From Notamacropus eugenii (taxonomy: Eukaryota > Chordata > Mammalia > Diprotodontia > Macropodidae): 64,000 nucleotides of DNA. The stretch spans positions 25,549,403 through 25,613,402 of the forward strand of contig NC_092878.1 in the NCBI RefSeq assembly GCF_028372415.1, read 5' to 3'. A program made the position numbers and the translations under genes. Shown here in pieces: positions 11,214 through 21,998 of this stretch (its first letter is position 1; each line of letters begins with the position of its first letter). Under the pieces are notes generated by a model. It was not told where the DNA came from. It worked only from the letters and a program-made list of their open reading frames with translations, and did no database searches.

Positions 11214-11666
11214 TAGGAGAAGCGCCCCGCCCTCCGCGAGAAGTGGGAAAGCTAGCTGCTCCCTCGTGAGTGGGGAGCCGCGGGGCGTGTCCGGACACGG
11301 GGCCTGGGGCCCCGCCGTGGCGGAGCCGCCCCCTCCCCGCCCGAGTTACCGCACAGAGGCCCGTTCTGTTTGTTCCGCGCCCCGCCCCCACCCTGTGACG
11401 GCCCTTCCCCCCCGCCCCAGGCCCGGGCCGCGTCCCCGCCCGGCTGCACTTGGGGGCGCCGGGACCCGAGCGAGGGCATCGCGGGCCAAGGCCGAGTGTT
11501 ACTGGGGAGAAACAGCCCGAGGTCACCCAGGTAGTAAGTGGCAGCAGGTGGATTGGAACTCAGATCCCCCGACCTGAAGGCCTGGGTTGGCCCTTCCACT
11601 TGGTTGGTGTGGGTTTTCCTCGGTAGCACTAAGGCGTGGTGAGGCCTGGGTGGAATTCAGGGAGCT

Positions 11667-12270
11667 GGGAGGGAAGGAAGGGAGGAAGGGAGGAGGGAAG
11701 GAAGGAGGGAGGAAGAGAGGGAGGAGGGAAGGAAGGAAGGGGAGGGAGGAAGGAAGGGAGGAGGGAAGGAAGGAAAGAAGGGGAGGGAGGAAGGGAGGAG
11801 GGAAGGAAGGAAGGAAGGGGAGGGAGGAAAGGGAACAGAGGGAAGAAGGATAGAAGAAAAGAAGGAAGGGAGGAAGAGAGGGAGGGGGGAAGGAAGGGGA
11901 GGGAGGGAGGAAGGAGGGAAGGGAGGAGGGAAGGGACGAAGGGGAGGGAGGGAGGAAGGAAGGGAGGAGGGAAGGAAGGAAAGAAGGGGAGGGAGGAAAG
12001 GGAACAGAGGGAAGAAGGATAGAAGAAAAGAAGGGAGGGAGGGGAGAGAGGGAGGGAGGAAGGGAGGGAGGGAGGGAAGAGAGGGAGGGAAGGAGGAAGG
12101 GAGGGAGGAATAGAGAGAAGGAAGGAAGGGGAAGAAGAAAATGAGAGGAAAGAGAGAGGGAGGAAGAAAAGGGAAGGAAGAGACTTCATCCTTTGTTCTC
12201 AAAGAGGAAGGGAAGGAAATGAAGTGAGGAAGAAGGGAGAAGGGGGAAGGGAGGGAAGGAAAGCAGGAGG
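11667..12270 (+). repeat. Polypurine GGAA/GGGA tract with internal duplication
   Basis: About 600 bases of almost pure purine on the plus strand, made of GGAA, GGGA and GAAA units. A block around GGGAACAGAGGGAAGAAGG at about 11831 recurs at about 12000, with matching flanks on both sides, giving a roughly 169-base duplication inside the array. The frames on both strands (lysine/glutamate/glycine- or serine/proline/leucine-rich) are artefacts of the repeat. Confidence 0.9.
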
Positions 12271-12545
12271 TAAGGCTGTCATCAAACATCTGGAGGTGGG
12301 TGGAAGAATGAGATTCCTTTCATGTCTGCGGAAGGTTGAGCTGTTATCGTGGGTATATTTGGGCTCAGTATAAGGGAAAAAGTCTGATATGAAATGTCCT
12401 AAGTGGAGTGGGCTGCCATATGAGGTGGAAGATGCCTGTTAAAGACATAAAACTCATTATATGGCAAAGTCGGAAGAATATTTTTGAAGACTTTCTAGAT
12501 TATCCCATTGGAGCTTAAAAAGAAAGACTGAGTGCAAGATAGTTG
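12265..12545 (+). mobile_element. CR1/L3 LINE 3' end
   Basis: Sense-oriented phrase TGTCCTAAGTGGAGTGGGCT followed by GAGGTGGAAG fits the CR1/L3 3' UTR. Boundaries approximate. Confidence 0.45.
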
Positions 12546-12559
12546 AATAGAGATTTGTA

Positions 12560-13240
12560 GATTTTTTTATTTACCTTTCCTTTGACCCAACAATATTGCT
12601 TCTAGGACCGTACTCCAAAGAGATCATAAAAATGGGAAAGGCTCCCACATGTACAAAAAAATTTACAGCAGCTGTCTTTGTGGTGGCCAAGAACTGGAAA
12701 TCAAGGGGATGGCCATCAATTGAGGAATGGCTGAATTAAACTGTGGTATATCAACGTAATGGAATACTATTGTGCTATAAGAAGTGATGAACAGGAAGAC
12801 TTCAGAGAGGACTGGAAGGACTTATATGAACTGATGCTGAGTGAAAGGAGCAGAGCCAGGAGAACTGGGTGCGTAGCAACAACCACAGTGTGCAAGAGTT
12901 TTTTCTTGTAGACTTGGAACTTCATTGCCATGCAAAGACCTAAAACATCCCCAAAGGACTCTTGAGGCAAAATGCCTTCCACATCTATGGAATTGGAACA
13001 CAGAATAAAACAGACTATTTTCTCTTGTGCTATGTTTTGGTTTTTCTCATTGTTTCTCCCATTCATTTTAATTCTTCTGTGCAGCGTGACTAATGTGAAA
13101 CAGTGATTAATAAGAATATATGTGTAGATCCCACATAAGATTGCATGCTGTCTTGAGGGGAGGGGGGGGGATAAAATCTAAGACTTATGAAAGTGATTAT
13201 AGAAAACTGAAAACAAATAATAAATAAATTTTTTTTAAAA
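12560..13240 (+). mobile_element. L1 3' end
   Basis: Contains CTCCAAAGAGATCATAAAAA, GGCCATCAATTGAGGAATGG and GGAATACTATTGTGCTATAA, phrases typical of the 3' region of marsupial L1, and ends in an A-rich tail near 13230. 5'-truncated. Confidence 0.7.
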
Positions 13241-13354
13241 AATTGACCTTTCAAAGATACAGATAATTCATAATTCATTCCCACCTCTACCCTACCTTTC
13301 CCCCCAACCTTCCTATCTCTATACAGGAGCCAAATTGCTATAAATAACATTGTC

Positions 13355-13515
13355 AAATCCACAACTGTTTATCAAGTGCCTGCTATGTGCCAGGGACTGT
13401 GCTAAGTGCTGACAATAGAAAGAAAAGCAGAACTAGGCTCTGCTCTCAAGGAGCTCACTGTCTAATGGGGAGAACAATATGCAAACCACCACGTACAAAC
13501 AAAACGCACACGTGA
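13355..13515 (-). mobile_element. L2 3' end
   Basis: Reverse L2 end with TATCAAGTGCCTGCTATGTG, CTGTGCTAAGTGCTG and CAAGGAGCTCACTGTCTAAT. Confidence 0.75.
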
Positions 13516-13859
13516 CAAATTGGATATAATCACGTTGTCGGCAGCCTTCCACAATTACTCTCACTTTTGCCAATTTTTTTTCCAAATTCTGACATACAAA
13601 TATCTATATGCAGTTTATACATTCCTATGTACCTCCCCTTCTGTCTGGAATTGCATAATAGAAATGCATTATGGAAGAATTGGAACCAAAGTTCTGACTT
13701 AGGATCTTCAAAAAAACACTTAAAATGGGAAATTTCCCACAGATCAACAAATTCAGCGAAAACATTGTTAAAATTATTTAAAGAAAAGGCATTGGTCTTA
13801 GAAATCCTATATTCAAACAAAATATTGCTTAACACTAATACTTGAGAATAGCTAATGCT
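13516..13859. other. Unassigned sequence
   Basis: Overlapping frames of about 60-100 codons exist on both strands (13520-13845), but they show no family resemblance or splice context. Treated as non-coding. Confidence 0.4.
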
Positions 13860-14540
13860 ATGATCGTCTCTTTCGTGATACTCCTACTAACCTTGGCTTC
13901 CACTACACTGCTTTATTCCAGTTCTCCATCTCCTCAACTGCTCCCTGTTAGGTCTTCCTTCTGCCCTCTAAGTGTGGTCAACCCTAGCATTCTTTCCTTG
14001 GGCAACTTTACTCTCTGATTTCTCCCTTGACAAATTCATCTTCACTTAACCTTAGCTCTCCAGCCCATCAATCTGATTCTGAATTTTGTACCTTTGCCCT
14101 GAATTCCAGTGATGCATTCACAATTGCCTGCTGCATAACTGATTGACAAGTTTTAGTGCCCAAATCTTCTGAGATGGAAGAGAACTTGGAAATCCTTTAG
14201 TCCAAGTTGCCTTTATAGATGAAGAAGCTCAAACCCAAGAGGAAAGGGATTTATCTGAGTTCATCTAGCAGGTTAAAAACAGAACCAGGACTTCAACCCA
14301 AATTGCTCAGCACTCTTGCAGCTGTATTCTCAACTGTGCTTATTGCGTTCTGATGGGTCACCTGCCTTCAGGCTATCCCCTCTCTAACCTTCATTCCATA
14401 GCCAAAGTAATCTTTGTAATGGATAAGTCTGATTATCAATCCTTATTCAATAATAGACATGGCCTAGGGTCTAAAATAACAATTCTATTATAAAATCATC
14501 TGTCAGGGTCCTAGGCACTTAATAAATGTTTATTGAATGA
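13860..14540 (+). mobile_element. L2 LINE split by an older SINE-like repeat
   Basis: Sense L2 ORF2-derived sequence at about 13860-14150 and the L2 3' end at about 14345-14540 (ends CTTAATAAATGTTTATTGAA). About 14165-14345 between them resembles the common mammalian 'GGAAGAGAACTTGGAAATCC' repeat with a MIR-like core. Confidence 0.55.
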
Positions 14541-14658
14541 AATAACCCTAAAATCTCTAACAGACATGATACATGTTCAAGAGAACTGGGGAGAGCCCAA
14601 GTCCTGCTAAGAATCGACTATCAGTGACTGTGACACAGCATCATCATTGCCAGTGATA

Positions 14659-14737
14659 CGTTGCCTGTCCCAAAAGTCTTAGTGCCATTTTAGGATGTGA
14701 AAGGTTAACATTGCACTAAGATTATTGGGACACAACA
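14659..14737. mobile_element. 79-base mariner-like MITE with TA duplication
   Basis: Left end CGTTGCCTGTCCCAAAAGTC (extending through TTAGTGC) is matched in inverted form at the right end, which reads GCACTAAGATTATTGGGACA then CAACA. TA occurs immediately outside both ends (14657-14658 and 14738-14739), as expected for Tc1/mariner. The two arms meet almost directly, like the 80-base MADE1 class. No transposase gene is present, so it must have been mobilised in trans. Confidence 0.75.
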
Positions 14738-14739
14738 TA

Positions 14740-16310
14740 TATACATTTCTATGCCTTGAAGATTCCGGCAGTTTGTGTTGTACAGTCCATGACGCAAGAT
14801 TCTCCTCTAGGACACACACAACAAAGGGAACACAAAAATACACAGGGAAGGCTGCTTAGGTAACCAGAGAACTAGAACATTCTGCCAAACAGTTCTCATC
14901 AGACCTTCTAGGTCGCTGGCTCTTCTTGGCAATGTAGTCACAGGATCACAGATCTCCAGCTGGAAGGGGCCTTAGATGTCCTTTAATCCTAAGTATTTGA
15001 CCCAAGGTCAACTTGGTAGTGAGGGGCACGTCCTCCATCTCTAAATCAAATGCCCTTTTTTCCTGCATCATATTCTGCAATATGAGGCATCTTAGAAACC
15101 TTGATTCAGGTGTTATAGACTGGCTACATGCAACTTTGGAGAAAGTAAGACTGGTGCCTTTGTCAGGGTTATTGTTTTAATTACTACCTCCCTAACACAA
15201 AGATTAGCCCTCAATCTTCCTGTTTTTGGTAACTGTAGTGACTCAGCCCAGCCTTGTGCCCAGTGCAGCTCAAGTTTCCCTCATTTTGAAGAATTGGCTA
15301 TACTGGTAGGAAAACCAGAGAGCAAGGTGAGACCTATTTGGTATAGGAGCACAGCTCTTAAAAAAAGATCTGTGCACACTCTAGTGGCTTCCTCTCTTTG
15401 TCTCTGTGTGCTCTATCTTCTGTAGCTTTCTCATAGAGTTAACTGCTAGAAGTTTTAAGGCTCAACATTCATCAGTGCTTAGACAATGATAGTCAGTGAC
15501 AATTACATCCTTGACAGCATCTTCTGAGCCCTTTTCTATTCTTCTGAGTACGCCTGTGCCAGAAACTGAGCATCTTTTCTGATGTAGGAAGAGTCAATGG
15601 CTGGAAAGCCATTAGCAGCAGAGACCTTAGCTGTTTTGGGGTGTCCTCACAGCAAAAAGGATGCAAGCACAGTCAGGCTGGGACTGCTACAGGGGTGAGA
15701 TCATGAATGTTCACTTAGTCTACATGAATGTGTTTTGCCAACTAAGAATCATTTGGGGCTATGAGGATGTGCTACTGATTTCTCACATATCTTGATACGT
15801 TCAGAATTTTAATGAGATCCTGATTGAGACTATAAAAGACTACTTAGAAAGTGCCCTATGAGATTGGGCCAAAAACTGGGGAGTCTTTGCAGTGAGTGTT
15901 TGAGGGACCCTAACTGTTGTACAAGAACACAATGAAAACCACTTCTCCTCCTCTAGTAACCAGAGGGTGTGATAGCGGTCGTAAACAGCCTGGGCGAGCA
16001 GTTCCATGAGCTCTAGGAAGTGGTTATATGGTTTGTGCCCCTTACAGAATTCTGTGGTATTCCTGCCAGTGTGACTTAGCCATAGTGACATCACTGCTGG
16101 CTCAGTCCTTCCTTGTTCTCTTACCCACCTTTCAGAAGAAGTTGGAATAGATGCTAGTCTTCCAAGGCCAGTGTCATCTATTTTTTAGGAATTGCTGTGC
16201 TTCTCAATATACCTTGCAAGAACAGGTTTTATTTTGGAAAGATCTTATTTGAAAGCTCATTAGACCGGACTTTTAAAAAAATATTTATCTTTGTATTTTG
16301 CTGTCATTTT
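14740..16310. other. Mostly unassigned sequence
   Basis: A fragment at about 14940-15035 resembles the 'AGCTGGAAGGGGCCTTAGAT' mammalian repeat. Otherwise no repeat, RNA gene or coding exon was recognised. The 84-codon minus frame at 15840-16094 lacks supporting features. Confidence 0.4.
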
Positions 16311-16314
16311 AGAA

Positions 16315-16550
16315 ATTGTTCTCCTAAGTCTGCTCACTTTGCTCTGCATCAGTTCAAGCCCTCCCAGCTTCCTCTAAAACTTCCCATTTCATTATTAGAG
16401 TGCAATAATATTTCATTATATTCATGTACCATAATTTGTTTAGTCATGACCCAAAAGGAGGATAGTCCTTTAATTGCTAATTTGGGCTACTATGAAAGGA
16501 GCTGCTAAGTTTTTTTACATTTAGGTACTTTTCCCTTTTTGTCCTTTGAC
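16315..16550 (-). mobile_element. L1 3' region fragment
   Basis: Reverse complement of the marsupial L1 3' region: TTTGCTCTGCATCAGTTCAA and AGAGTGCAATAATATTTCAT match the same segment seen in sense at 12770-12850. Confidence 0.65.
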
Positions 16551-16565
16551 TGAAGCATATCGTAC

Positions 16566-16881
16566 CATGTGTGTCCGTCCTTCTTGGCCAAAGAAGACCA
16601 TGCCATCAGAGAAATAATGACATGACTTGCACTTGACTTTGTTTTGAGTGAGGGAGGGCTGTGCAGGTCACCAGCCTCACTTCTCCTCCAGAGCCATCTG
16701 AATCCAGTGACCAGATAGTCATCAGGATGACTGGAGATGATCCAGGATGAGGCAATTGGGATTAAGCGGCTTGCCCAAGGTCACACAGCTAGTAAGTGTC
16801 AAGTGTCTGAGGTGAGATTTGAACTCAGGTCCTCCTGACTCCCGCACTGGTGCTCTATCTACTGTACCACCTAGCTGCCCC
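16566..16881 (-). mobile_element. Full-length tRNA-headed, RTE-tailed SINE
   Basis: On the minus strand it starts GGGGCAGCTAGGTGGTACAG and runs through a tRNA-like head and a specific body (CATCTCCAGTCATCCTGATG, GAGGCTGGTGACCTGCACAG, CCCTCCCTCACTCAAAAC). It ends near TGGCATGGTCTTCTT. The body and tail match partial copies at 41857, 48760 and 55850, which keep the RTE-like AAGGAC end. Confidence 0.75.
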
Positions 16882-16889
16882 TACTATAC

Positions 16890-17220
16890 TTGGGCTAATG
16901 GTGTGTTCCTGCTCAGTGTTTGCTCAGACAGGTCTGGGGAAGTGTTGATTCTCCCTCTTTTCAGACAGATGATATGGAAATTGATAAGTCTCTTTGACCC
17001 AAGATTTGAGTGACCCAAAGCATAAACCCCCAAGACCCTCATTATAACATAGCCCAGTCCCTCACTGTAATATTCATTTTCTCATTAATTGTTGACAGAT
17101 CAGAGCTGATTGCCACCTGCTCTTCTAAGGGCATATAGACTATGAGCCCACCACCAAGAGAGACGGCCAAAAGCCCAGCCTTTTATTAAAATGCCAGCAT
17201 TATTAGTAAATTATATCTCT
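16890..17220. other. Unassigned sequence
   Basis: No repeat or gene recognised with confidence. Confidence 0.4.
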
Positions 17221-17224
17221 CAAA

Positions 17225-17615
17225 CTTTTTTAAACACCACAGGTGCCACTGGCCTTCTTTCTGCTCCTTGCAAACAACACACTCATCTCCCAAATGCATG
17301 CCTTCTAACCGGCTGTCCTACACTTCAAGAAGGTTTCCCTTCATCACCTTCAAGACAGCTCAAATCCTACTTTTGAAAAGGAGCTTTTCCCAATTTCCCT
17401 CATCACTAGTGTTTTTCTCCTAAGATTACCTCACATTTATACTGTATAGAATTTATATGCATACAGTTGTTTATATATTGTCTCCCCCACTGGAATTTAA
17501 GCTCCTTGAGGGCAGGAAACAGATTTTTGCTTTTCTTTGAATTTTCATCACTTAGTACAGAACTTCCCACCCAGTAAGTGCTTCATAAATACTTAATTTA
17601 TTGCTTGCTTGCTTG
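17225..17615 (+). mobile_element. L2 LINE 3' end
   Basis: Sense L2: CAGCTCAAATCCTACTTTTG, TTAAGCTCCTTGAGGGCAGG and a terminal AGTGCTTCATAAATACTTAA. Confidence 0.75.
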
Positions 17616-17709
17616 ATATCAAGCAAAAGCAATTTCCACACATTGCTTCTGTTTCTGCTATCTCAGGACAAACAGGAAGAAAAACTTATATGTAAACTTA
17701 CTTATTATA

Positions 17710-17925
17710 TGGCAGGCACAATATTTAGAAATAGTATCTCATTTTATCCTCATAATAACTCCACAGGGTAGATGTTCTTATTATCCCCATTTTACAGGTG
17801 AGGTAACTGAGACAAAGGTTAAGTGACTTGCTCAGGGTTACATAGCTAATAAGAGGCTGAATTTAAACTTGTCATCCTGACTCCAGGCACAAAGCTCTCT
17901 ACCTAATACACTACCTAGATGTCAG
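17710..17925 (-). mobile_element. MIR-type CORE-SINE
   Basis: Contains TTATCCTCATAATAACTCCA, CCCCATTTTACAGGTGAGG and a tRNA-like head near 17900, in reverse orientation. Confidence 0.75.
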
Positions 17926-17929
17926 TCCT

Positions 17930-19860
17930 CCAGGTATCTGATGGTAGTGGTCTTGCCCTTTCCAGTTCTTCCTCTGGTTATACATGCACAGTTCCTTCAG
18001 CTGATCTTCATATGTCTTGAACTCAAGGGCTTTCACCATCCTCTAGACCTTCTCTGGACAATCTATCAATTTCCTTGCTAAAATATGGTATACCAATATG
18101 AACAGAAAACTCCAAATATGATATAACCAGAACAGAGTACAGAGGAATTATCGTTCCCTTATTCATGGATGTCATGTCTCTCAAAGTAATCTAGGATTTC
18201 AGTGGGGTTCTTGGCTACCATATCACAGTGTGGACTCATATGGATTCATTAAAAGTTTTCTTTTTCAGACAAATTGTTGCTTAACCACATCTCAGCTAGT
18301 CTGTATTTGTGAAGCTGATTTTTAGCCCAAGTGCTTTAACAACCATCTCTATATTCAATTTAATCTTACATTCAGTTCTAGCCTATCAATAATTTTCCAG
18401 AATATGACTATCATCAAGTTAGCTATTAACAGTAACTATTAACTAACTATGGATAACCAATGTTTATATAGTGCTTCAAGGTTTGCAAACACTTTTCAAA
18501 GATTATCTTATTTAATAACTACACAATTCTAGGAAGTAGATGCTATTATTATCTCCATTTTACAGATGAAAAACCTGAGGTAGACAGAGGTTAAGTGACC
18601 ATTCCTTTAATAATAAATTCGATAATCTCCTCACATGTAGTCTGCAGGCTCCCTCTTCTCTCTCATTCTGTTTCTCTTTCTCTTTTTTTTTCTACTGAGA
18701 CATTTATCCAACTCCAACCTAGCACCTTAAGATGTAGTTCATCTGGTACACCTGATTTAAACTCATTAAGGTCATCTAGGTACTTTCTTATTATATCCTT
18801 ATTTATTTTGAGTATTGACTCCCTGATTAGCCATGTTCTGTCCTCTCGAGTTCTAAGATCGTTCTCTTTGGCAGAGAACACAGAAGCCAACTAAGAATTG
18901 AGAAGCTTTGTCTTTAATTATCATCATCTCATCCACCTCAAATGTTTTCATCTCTTCTTTGACTCTACCCTTTTCTTCAATATAACTTTTTAAAAAATCC
19001 TTTGTCGTGTCCTTTTCTCACTGATCTCAGCTTATTATGAATTTTAGCATTTCTGTTACAGAAGCCTGAAACACAATCATTACAGGTCTACGTTATGCTT
19101 TTGTATTCATCTTTTTTCTTAATTTACCCCTGTTCCCCGATCTGTGTATGTCATTTAAAAATCCATGTTAGTTGACAGATTCCCTGTTCAGATGATGTTC
19201 CTTTTCCCTCCGCTCTGGAATTATTTTTCTTTACATCTTTAGCATTTTATTTACGTCTTCTCATCCCTCTTGAGTTAACTTCTGTCACAGAATTTTAGCC
19301 TATAAGATTCTACCTACCCTTCCTCTGACTCCTTTGAGATATACTCACTTAAAATCTAGGAGGCATGTCAGATTATTCCTACCTTTTTTCCCTCTATGGC
19401 AACCTCTTAAGAACAAAAGACTACTTCCATCAAAGTTCCCATCATTTCCATTCCAGTAACCAGTTCTTACCTATTGGTAAGAATCAGATAAAGAATATAA
19501 TTAATTTTCCCCTTGATGGTTCTTCCCTCTTTTTCAAAGATGAAATTATCATTAAAGCAAGTTCAAAAATTGTTAGCTACTTTTGGCTCTTGGCAGAGAG
19601 TGAGCTCTAGCAGATGTTTGGATAACTGAAAGCCCCAATCACCATTATATCCTGCTTCCATGCCAGTCTTGTGATATTTTCCAAACTCCTCATCTGTTTT
19701 TCCTTTCTGTTCAGATGGTCTGTAACATTCTCATGACAATATCACTTCCATATCTGCTTACACTGATTTTCACCGAAATGCTCCTGTTCTGGTTTTTGTA
19801 TTTCCTTAAATGAGTTAATCTTAATATACAATGTTATATTACTTCCCCAGACCCACTCCT
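17930..19860 (-). mobile_element. CR1/L3 LINE, long decayed copy with a MIR insert
   Basis: The 3' part lies at about 17930-18440. A MIR is inserted at about 18450-18600. The upstream body runs from about 18600 to 19850. The minus-strand frame at 18890-18663 reads ASVFSAKENDLRTRED, then LDDLNEFKSGVPDELHLKVL. This is the CR1 segment between endonuclease and reverse transcriptase; GPDELHPRVL is its usual form. Most of the reverse transcriptase is missing, since this segment runs almost directly into the 3' part. The 5' portion (about 18900-19850) is assigned by continuity and is less certain. Confidence 0.65.
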
Positions 19861-19879
19861 GTTCCTGAAATCCCACAAC

Positions 19880-19962
19880 AGGCACTCATGCATGCATGCA
19901 CACATATACGCACATGCACATACACCCATATGCATACACAGGTACACACGCACATACACATT
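19880..19962 (+). repeat. CA/CATG-rich simple repeat
   Basis: Imperfect array of CATGCA and CACATA units. Confidence 0.8.
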
Positions 19963-20764
19963 TTTAACTGTATTATTTCTTTTGCTCAGGTAGCCTCTTA
20001 CAGAGCAGCAGTCCAGTCATAGTCTCATCTGGCCGAGTCTCAGTGATATCTATGCAATTATATTTGCCTTCTGGCATTAGGGTCTCCAGTTCATCTTGCT
20101 TGAGTGATTTTTTTTTTCCACTAGTAAATCTTTACCCTTTGCTGACCACCATGATAGACCTTGGTTGAGATATGAATTTTAGATAAGACAATACCTAATC
20201 TCATTGGATTTACTGTTCAATAGGAAAACATAGTTTAGTAGTTTGAAGTTGTTGGAAGCATTAAAAATGATTTAATTACAAAATGTCACTTCAGAGTCAA
20301 AATAAATATAAAGATTAGGAAAGAATATGTACTTTGAATGAGGATTTGCAAAAGGAATATTCCCTTTTAAAGAAACCCCGACGTAATAGTGAGACTGATA
20401 GTGCTCACTGCAGCAGGCCTGACAACATCACACCCACTGAATCTAGGAAGCAGGAGTCAGCCCAGTATGTTCCAGTGCCTCAATAAAGAAGTGTCATATA
20501 AAAGATGAATCTGCTGAAGTGGATCTTGTGACAAATGAAGAAGCTATTGAACATCATCCTGTAAGACACCGTCCGTTTCAGATCTTTAGGCTGTCTCCAA
20601 GCTATCTCTGCATTGTTCAAACCTAAATTATTCATTGCGCATGAACAAAAAGAAAGCAACTGTGAAAAAATCTTCTGGCTCCACAAGACTCACATTTTTC
20701 ACATTAGGAATTTGCTAGAATAAGATGATGAACATTGTTCATAGAGTTTGTTTTTAGGAGGAAT
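19963..20764. other. Unassigned sequence
   Basis: No repeat recognised. A plus-strand open stretch at about 20495-20620 (LVTNEEAIEHHPVRHRPF) lacks a clean acceptor and start. The opposite strand is also open over 20480-20686. Neither is called as a gene. Confidence 0.35.
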
Positions 20765-21715
20765 CATAATAATGATGATGACGACAATAGCTAGCATTTC
20801 TATGGGACTATAAGGTTTGAAAGGTATTTTATATAGATTAACTCATTTGATCCTTAGTGTAACCCTAGTGAGGTAGATACTATTAGAGGGTGACATTTTT
20901 GTTGTGAACCTGAGTGACTGGGAGGATAGTGGTACCCTCAGCATTAATAGTAAATTAGGAAGAAGGGAGGGTTTGGGGTAAAAGATGATAAGTTCAATTT
21001 TGAACACATTGAGTTTAAGATGTCTATGAAACATCCAGCTCAAAATGTCTGCTAGGCAGTTGGAGATAGGAGACTGGAAATTAGGAGGGAGGTTAAGCCT
21101 GGACAAATAAATCAATTACCTGAATCCACAGGAGCTGCTGAAATTACCAAGCAAAACAGCATAAGAAAGAAGGGAAGAGGGTCCAGAGCAGAACTTTTGG
21201 AGGCACCCTCCATTAGGGAAAGCAAGCTAGCTAAAGATCCATAGTAGAGACTCAAAGGAAACTGAAGAGGAGGGGTTAGACAGGTAAGAAGGGAAGCAGG
21301 AGAAAGCAATGTCCTGAAAACCTAGAGAAAACATCAAGGAGATGACTGAAGTTATCATTGGCTGCCAATGACTGAAAAAGGTTGTTAGATTTGGCAGTTA
21401 AGAGAGCATTGTTTACTTTGGGGAGAGCAGTTCAGTTGAATGATGAGGTAAAAAGCGAGACTGGAAAAAGTTAAAGAGTGAAAGAGGAGGTAGAGGTTTC
21501 TATTGTAGACAGCCTTGGTGAGTTTAACTCTCTTGGAAAGAGAGGCAAGATGGAAGATGGTTTCCAGTGGAGAAGGGTGAATCAAGTTAAGGTTCTCTAA
21601 CATGGGCATGTTTGTAAGCAGAAAGGAAGAATCCAGTAGACAGGGAGAGACTGAAGTTTAATGAAAAAGGGGGGTTATAGAGGAGACAATCTGCTGGAGA
21701 AAGATAAGAGTTAGA
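20765..21715 (-). mobile_element. L2 LINE reverse-transcriptase region preceded by a MIR piece
   Basis: About 20765-20885 is MIR-like. From 20885 to 21715 three minus-strand frames keep L2 ORF2 order. Reading upstream to downstream: LFHSLTFSS with QLNCSPQSKQCSL, then SLLSLMEGASKSSALDPLPF, then SNCLADILSWMFHRHLKLNV. Compare the L2 phrases SNCLSDISNWMSSRHLKLNM and PQGSVLGPLLF. Stops and frameshifts make it dead. Confidence 0.75.
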
Positions 21716-21721
21716 AAGGTC

Positions 21722-21998
21722 CAAGCAAAACACTGGCATAGCGTGCCCACATCAGAAAGGGTGCTGTGCTCTATGAGCAAAGCAGAATCGAAACAGCACA
21801 AAAGAAATGTAGGATGCACAAATCTGGAGTAACCACCTCCAAATGTTCGCACGGACTATCTGTGCCCAACCTGTGGTAGAGCATTCCGAGCTTGAATTGG
21901 TCTGATCAGCCACAGTTGGACACACTGAAATTTTACTTTATCATAGTGATGTCATTTTGGTCCTCTTCAAGAACAAAGGACAGCAATCTACCAACATA
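21722..21998 (+). mobile_element. RTE-clade LINE 3' end
   Basis: A second copy of the RTE C-terminal and tail segment, closely matching 9130-9390: AGAAAGGGTGCTGTGCTCTA, ACGGACTATCTGTGCCCAAC, TGATGTCATTTTGGTCCTC, AAGGACAGCAATCTACCAAC. Confidence 0.8.

Larger units (their letters stand above)
10500..11600. promoter_or_regulatory. CpG-island promoter
   Basis: This is the only strongly GC-rich, CpG-dense stretch in the window and is free of repeats except for a MIR-like tail at about 11510-11605. It contains several CCCCGCCC-type GC boxes, a cluster of CCAAT boxes (10511-10958), an X-box at 11166-11179 and a TCTCGCGA element at 11206-11213. There is no TATA box at an obvious place. A candidate plus-strand donor (CTC before GTGAGT) lies at 11266, which would fit a short non-coding first exon of about 11190-11265. 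On the minus strand a possible donor GTAACT lies at 11349-11344. The long frames here look like by-products of GC richness. Direction is unresolved; the minus-strand exon at 1826-1958 makes a leftward gene plausible, and a bidirectional promoter is possible. Confidence 0.8.

Noticed and set aside
10951-11577. Long overlapping frames on both strands in the CpG island (191 and 182 codons)
   Set aside because: Both are alanine/glycine/proline/arginine-rich products of high GC content, overlap each other, and show no family resemblance or start context.
11587-12289. Long lysine/glutamate/glycine or serine/proline/leucine frames up to 210 codons
   Set aside because: They come entirely from the GGAA polypurine tract read in different frames.
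16566-16881. tRNA gene in the tRNA-like head
   Set aside because: The head belongs to a SINE with body and RTE-like tail. The same applies to all GGGGCAGCTAGG heads in the window. No isolated tRNA gene was found.
18663-18890. 75-codon minus-strand frame as a small host protein
   Set aside because: Its text (DLRTRED..LDDLNEFKSGVPDELHLKVL) is CR1/L3 ORF2.
20480-20686. Open reading on both strands over the same 200 bases
   Set aside because: Neither strand shows a start or splice signal or a family match; treated as chance.
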